Positions 60,965 to 64,000 of a stretch of DNA of 64,000 nt are shown one piece after another. Every line of letters begins with the position of its first letter. The stretch's first letter is position 1. The DNA is taken from assembly GCA_943788825.1 (NCBI GenBank), contig CALSRT010000002.1, forward strand, positions 744,001 to 808,000, read 5' to 3'. The translations under genes and the position numbers were made by a program. Under the pieces are notes generated by a model that worked only from the letters and a program-made list of their open reading frames with translations, did not search any database and was not told the origin of the DNA. Origin of the DNA: UBA4582 sp002389265 (GTDB lineage: Bacteria > Pseudomonadota > Gammaproteobacteria > Pseudomonadales > Azotimanducaceae).

Positions 60965-62395
60965 ATGTCTGACCAACCTGCTCATAGCTTGCCCGACTAT
61001 AACCTGAAGGTGGTCCGCCAGTTTGCGATCATGACGGTGGTCTGGGGCATCGTTGGTATGCTAGTAGGCGTGCTTATCGCGGCCCAGCTTGCCTGGCCTG
61101 CCATGAACTTCAACAGTGAATACCTGCATTTTGGCAGGCTTCGACCATTGCATACCAACGCGGTCATATTTGCCTTTGGCGGCTGTGCGTTAATGGGCAC
61201 CTCCCTGTATATCGTTCAGCGCACTTGTCAGGCTAAGTTGTTCTTGAGTGGCCTCGCCAGTTTTGTGTTTTGGGGATGGCAACTGGTTATCATTTTGGCA
61301 GCCATCACGCTGCCCATGGGTCTGACGACTTCCAAGGAATACGCTGAGCTGGAATGGCCAATCGATATTCTGATTACCCTGGTCTGGGTGGCTTATGGGA
61401 TCGTCTTTTTTGGCACTGTCGCGCAGCGCAAGACCCGGCATATCTACGTGGCTAACTGGTTTTTTTCCGCGTTTATCATTGCCGTTGCGATTTTGCACGT
61501 GGTTAATAGTCTTGCCGTGCCAGTGACGCTCACTAAGTCCTATTCTGTCTACGCCGGTACCGTTGATGCCATGGTTCAGTGGTGGTACGGGCACAATGCG
61601 GTGGGTTTCTTCCTGACCGCCGGTTTTCTGGGCATGATGTATTACTTCGTGCCGAAGCAGGCCGGGCGGCCTGTGTATTCCTATCGTTTGTCTGTTGTTC
61701 ACTTCTGGGCACTCATTTCTATTTATGTCTGGGCCGGCCCGCATCACCTGCACTATACGACGCTGCCAGATTGGGTGCAGAGTCTTGGCATGGCCATGTC
61801 TTTAGTCCTGCTGGCGCCTTCATGGGGCGGCATGATTAACGGCATCATGACCTTGTCAGGTGCCTGGGATAAGCTTCGAACTGACCCGATTTTGAAGTTC
61901 CTGGTGGTGTCGTTGTCGTTTTACGGTATGTCGACCTTTGAAGGTCCGATGATGGCGATTAAGTCGGTCAACTCGTTATCCCACTACACTGATTGGACCA
62001 TCGGCCATGTTCACTCAGGAGCGCTCGGCTGGGTGGCGATGATTTCCATCGGCGCTATGTATCACATGATACCTATTTTGTATGGCCGCAAGCAGGGTGA
62101 GATGTACAGTGAAAAACTCATCGATCTGCATTTCTGGATGGCGACCATTGGCACGGTACTGTATATCGCGTCCATGTGGGTCAACGGCCTGATGCAGGGC
62201 CTGATGTGGCGTGCGGTGAATAGTGATGGCACGCTCACCTACAGTTTTGTGGAGTCGGTGGAAGCTAGCCTGCCTGGTTATATCGTTCGCTTTATCGGCG
62301 GCGGAGTATTTCTTACGGGCATGTTGGTGATGGCCTATAACGTCTGGCAGACCACCAGGATGCCGCAACGGTTGGTTGTGGAGAAGCTCGCGTGA
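60965..62395 (+). CDS. ccoN: cbb3-type cytochrome c oxidase subunit I
   Basis: CcoN is the catalytic subunit with hemes b and b3 and CuB, reducing oxygen with high affinity. The 476-aa protein has about 12 helices; recognisable parts are FGRLRPLHTNAVIFAFGGC (heme b His), WWYGHNAVGFFLTAGFLGMM and GPHHLHYTTLPDWVQSLGM (CuB histidines), and HYTDWTIGHVHSGALGWV (heme ligands). The ATG at 60965 is preferred to a TTG at 60956. The stop overlaps the ccoO start (GTGA). No FNR box was found in the 158-base upstream region. Confidence 0.96.
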   Translation: MSDQPAHSLPDYNLKVVRQFAIMTVVWGIVGMLVGVLIAAQLAWPAMNFNSEYLHFGRLRPLHTNAVIFAFGGCALMGTSLYIVQRTCQAKLFLSGLASFVFWGWQLVIILAAITLPMGLTTSKEYAELEWPIDILITLVWVAYGIVFFGTVAQRKTRHIYVANWFFSAFIIAVAILHVVNSLAVPVTLTKSYSVYAGTVDAMVQWWYGHNAVGFFLTAGFLGMMYYFVPKQAGRPVYSYRLSVVHFWALISIYVWAGPHHLHYTTLPDWVQSLGMAMSLVLLAPSWGGMINGIMTLSGAWDKLRTDPILKFLVVSLSFYGMSTFEGPMMAIKSVNSLSHYTDWTIGHVHSGALGWVAMISIGAMYHMIPILYGRKQGEMYSEKLIDLHFWMATIGTVLYIASMWVNGLMQGLMWRAVNSDGTLTYSFVESVEASLPGYIVRFIGGGVFLTGMLVMAYNVWQTTRMPQRLVVEKLA

Positions 62396-62997
62396 ACGAT
62401 TTCATCGAAAAAAATATTGGCGTCATGATGTTGCTGATTCTGATTGCCGTGAGCTTTGGCGGCATCATCGAGATTGTGCCGCTGATGAATCAAAATGTCG
62501 TGACTGAGCCCATCAAGGGACTTAAACCATTGTCGCCACTGCAGTTGGCGGGTCGGGATATTTATATCAGAGAAGGCTGTCATGTTTGTCACTCGCAGAT
62601 GATTCGGCCATTGCGCTCTGAGGTTGAGCGCTACGGCCACTATACGGTGGCTGGTGAATTGGTCTATAACCACCCCTTCTTGTTTGGCTCGAAACGCACC
62701 GGGCCAGATCTCGCCCGAGTGGGTGGGCTTTATAGCGATGCCTGGCATCGAGCGCATCTCTATGACCCCAGGGCAGTTGTGCCTGAATCTAACATGCCTG
62801 GCTTTACTTGGTTATTTGACACGCCGGTGGAATCTGCAGTGTTGCCGGCAAAGCTGAGGGCCTTGCGGAGTGTGGGTGTGCCTTATACGGATGAGGCGAT
62901 TGCCACCGCCACACAGGGGCTGGAAGATACTAGTGAAGCTGATGCGCTGATTGCTTATCTGCAGCAGCTCGGTACCTTGATCGAGGACCGGAGGTAA
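62392..62997 (+). CDS. ccoO: cbb3-type cytochrome c oxidase subunit II
   Basis: CcoO is a mono-heme cytochrome c subunit that passes electrons to CcoN. It has one N-terminal anchor helix (NIGVMMLLILIAVSFGGIIE), then the heme c site CHVCH in REGCHVCHSQMIRPL (about residue 63) and the distal methionine region ESNMPGFTWLF. Length 201 aa is typical. The start is GTG at 62392, overlapping the ccoN stop by four bases. Confidence 0.96.
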   Translation: MNDFIEKNIGVMMLLILIAVSFGGIIEIVPLMNQNVVTEPIKGLKPLSPLQLAGRDIYIREGCHVCHSQMIRPLRSEVERYGHYTVAGELVYNHPFLFGSKRTGPDLARVGGLYSDAWHRAHLYDPRAVVPESNMPGFTWLFDTPVESAVLPAKLRALRSVGVPYTDEAIATATQGLEDTSEADALIAYLQQLGTLIEDRR

Positions 62998-62999
62998 AT

Positions 63000-63155
63000 A
63001 TGGATATGACTGACTTCCGTGGTCTGGCAACCGTCTTGTGCGCCCTGGCTTTTGTCGCTGTGGTTTTCTGGGCCTATGGGCCGAGTCGAAAACGCTATTT
63101 TGATGACGCCGCCCAATTACCCTTTGCCGATGAGGAGAAGCAGGCTGATGAGTAG
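63000..63155 (+). CDS. ccoQ: cbb3-type oxidase subunit CcoQ
   Basis: A 51-aa protein with one membrane helix (about residues 10-28, VLCALAFVAVVFWAYG), followed by SRKRYFDDAAQLPFADEE, typical of CcoQ, which stabilises the oxidase complex. AGGAGG-like GGAGGT precedes the ATG at 63000 by four bases. The stop overlaps the ccoP start by eight bases. It is too short to be picked by length-based gene finding alone. Confidence 0.93.
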   Translation: MDMTDFRGLATVLCALAFVAVVFWAYGPSRKRYFDDAAQLPFADEEKQADE

Positions 63156-64000
63156 CTTCTTTAGTATTTTTGTCATCGTGGGTGTCCTGGGTTCATTGCT
63201 GGTATTTTTCCTGATCCTGCTTATGAATAATCGCACCAGCAATAAGCCCGGTCAGACGACGGGGCATCAATACGATGGCATCGATGAGTACGATAACCCG
63301 CTGCCGGCCTGGTGGTACTGGGGTTTTATTGGAACGATTATTTTCGGTCTGGGTTATCTTGCTTATTACCCCGGGCTGGGTAATTTCCCGGGCTTATCCG
63401 GCTGGACCCAGATCAATCAGCTCGAAGCAGAGCAGACTGCCGCTGATGAGCACTATGGACCAATTTTTGCGCAGTATCGTGAGATACCCATTGAAACACT
63501 AAGCGCTAATCCGGCCGCGATGAAAATGGGTCATCGGCTGTTCATCAATAACTGCGCTGTCTGCCATGGGGCTGCTGCCACTGGCAGTTTCGGTTTTCCG
63601 AACCTGACAGATGCCGAGTGGATCTGGGGCGGAGAGGGTGACGCCATCGAGACAACTCTGCGTTATGGTCGTAATGCGGTGATGCCTGCCTGGGAGAGTG
63701 TGCTGGGTGTTCAAGGGATAAAAGAAGTCACTGAGTATGTGCTGTCGTTGTCAGGGCGAGATGTGGATGCGGCTCTTGCCAGCAGTGGTCAGACACATTT
63801 CACGACCTATTGCACCCTATGCCATGGACCTGAGGGTAAGGGTCAGGTGATGTTCGGCGCGCCAGATCTTACCAATGACATCTGGTTGTATGGCAATTCG
63901 CGAATGCGTATTGCCCAGGTGATCAAACATGGTCGAAACGGTGCCATGCCAGCCTTCGAATCCAGATTAGGGCAGGACAAGCTGCATATTTTAGCCGCCT
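63148..64000 (+). CDS. ccoP: cbb3-type oxidase subunit CcoP, di-heme cytochrome c (partial)
   Basis: CcoP receives electrons from the cytochrome c pool or bc1 complex. The visible 284 residues have a first helix (FFSIFVIVGVLGSLLVFFLI), the word DEYDNPLPAWWYWGF, a second helix, and two heme c sites: CAVCH (about residue 134) and CTLCH (about residue 221), each followed by a methionine-containing loop (AVMPAWES, GAMPAFES). The frame runs off the right edge, probably within about 15 codons of its normal end. The ATG overlaps ccoQ by eight bases. Confidence 0.95.
   Translation, partial: MSSFFSIFVIVGVLGSLLVFFLILLMNNRTSNKPGQTTGHQYDGIDEYDNPLPAWWYWGFIGTIIFGLGYLAYYPGLGNFPGLSGWTQINQLEAEQTAADEHYGPIFAQYREIPIETLSANPAAMKMGHRLFINNCAVCHGAAATGSFGFPNLTDAEWIWGGEGDAIETTLRYGRNAVMPAWESVLGVQGIKEVTEYVLSLSGRDVDAALASSGQTHFTTYCTLCHGPEGKGQVMFGAPDLTNDIWLYGNSRMRIAQVIKHGRNGAMPAFESRLGQDKLHILAA

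Overview
The window reads as a chromosomal segment of a free-living, aerobic, heterotrophic gammaproteobacterium, probably marine or aquatic. The basis is housekeeping content (mpl, argS-folA, ileS, prs-purN, a TolC-family gene, comF and a cbb3 oxidase operon), the density of CoA-dependent catabolic genes (two CaiB-type CoA-transferases, two adjacent acyl-CoA dehydrogenases, a MatB-like malonyl-CoA synthetase) and envelope genes of gammaproteobacterial type. No rRNA, tRNA, transposase, phage or CRISPR feature was recognised. Taxonomy below class level cannot be fixed from this window.

Layout. 1-4.6 kb: end of an unknown gene, comF, a lipoprotein, a Deg1-like HtrA protease and a TolC-family protein, all on the minus strand. 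4.8-12.97 kb: amidase, a eukaryote-like isoleucyl-tRNA synthetase, prs and purN, and a malonyl-CoA synthetase. 13.2-18.4 kb: copper chaperone, CoA-transferase, an FMN-binding-like protein, then a tightly coupled run of five genes: cobalt-type nitrile hydratase beta and alpha, its activator, an unrecognised 99-residue protein and a phytanoyl-CoA-dioxygenase-like protein. 18.6-25.2 kb: LemA, an M48 protease, a CBM9/DUF5916 outer-membrane-type protein and a second CoA-transferase. 25.3-30.8 kb (minus): YggN-like, BON lipoprotein, a DUF885 protein with a degenerate active site, and a three-gene unit of a SIS isomerase, a yeast-MTD1-like methylene-THF dehydrogenase and a separate FchA-like cyclohydrolase. 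31.2-33.0 kb: an ECF sigma/ChrR pair followed by an epoxide-hydrolase-fold protein, with a candidate autoregulatory promoter. 33.0-39.7 kb: AhpD-like protein and a five-gene peptide ABC importer. 40-50.7 kb: MscS, a family VIII-type serine hydrolase, FMO, MFS exporter, ferredoxin-NADP reductase, M15 peptidase, DUF3667, an acyl-CoA dehydrogenase pair and a Sel1/SPOR protein. 50.9-64 kb: CinA-C, DUF1499, folA-argS, VOC protein, hybrid histidine kinase, DUF2161 nuclease-fold protein, mpl, a membrane protein and ccoNOQP (ccoP runs off the end).

The most unusual points are: (1) the nitrile hydratase genes overlap a small unknown gene and a 2-oxoglutarate/Fe oxygenase gene, suggesting a nitrile/amide pathway that also includes an oxidation; (2) the FolD reactions appear split between an MTD1-type dehydrogenase that has lost the cyclohydrolase lysine and glutamine and an adjacent FchA-like protein; (3) four short tandem-repeat arrays lie at or just behind the 3' ends of genes (prs, folA, the histidine kinase, DUF3667), two of them repeating the stop codon itself; (4) a DUF885 protein keeps the fold signature but has lost the HE..H metal site. 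These are readings from sequence alone; no database search was run.
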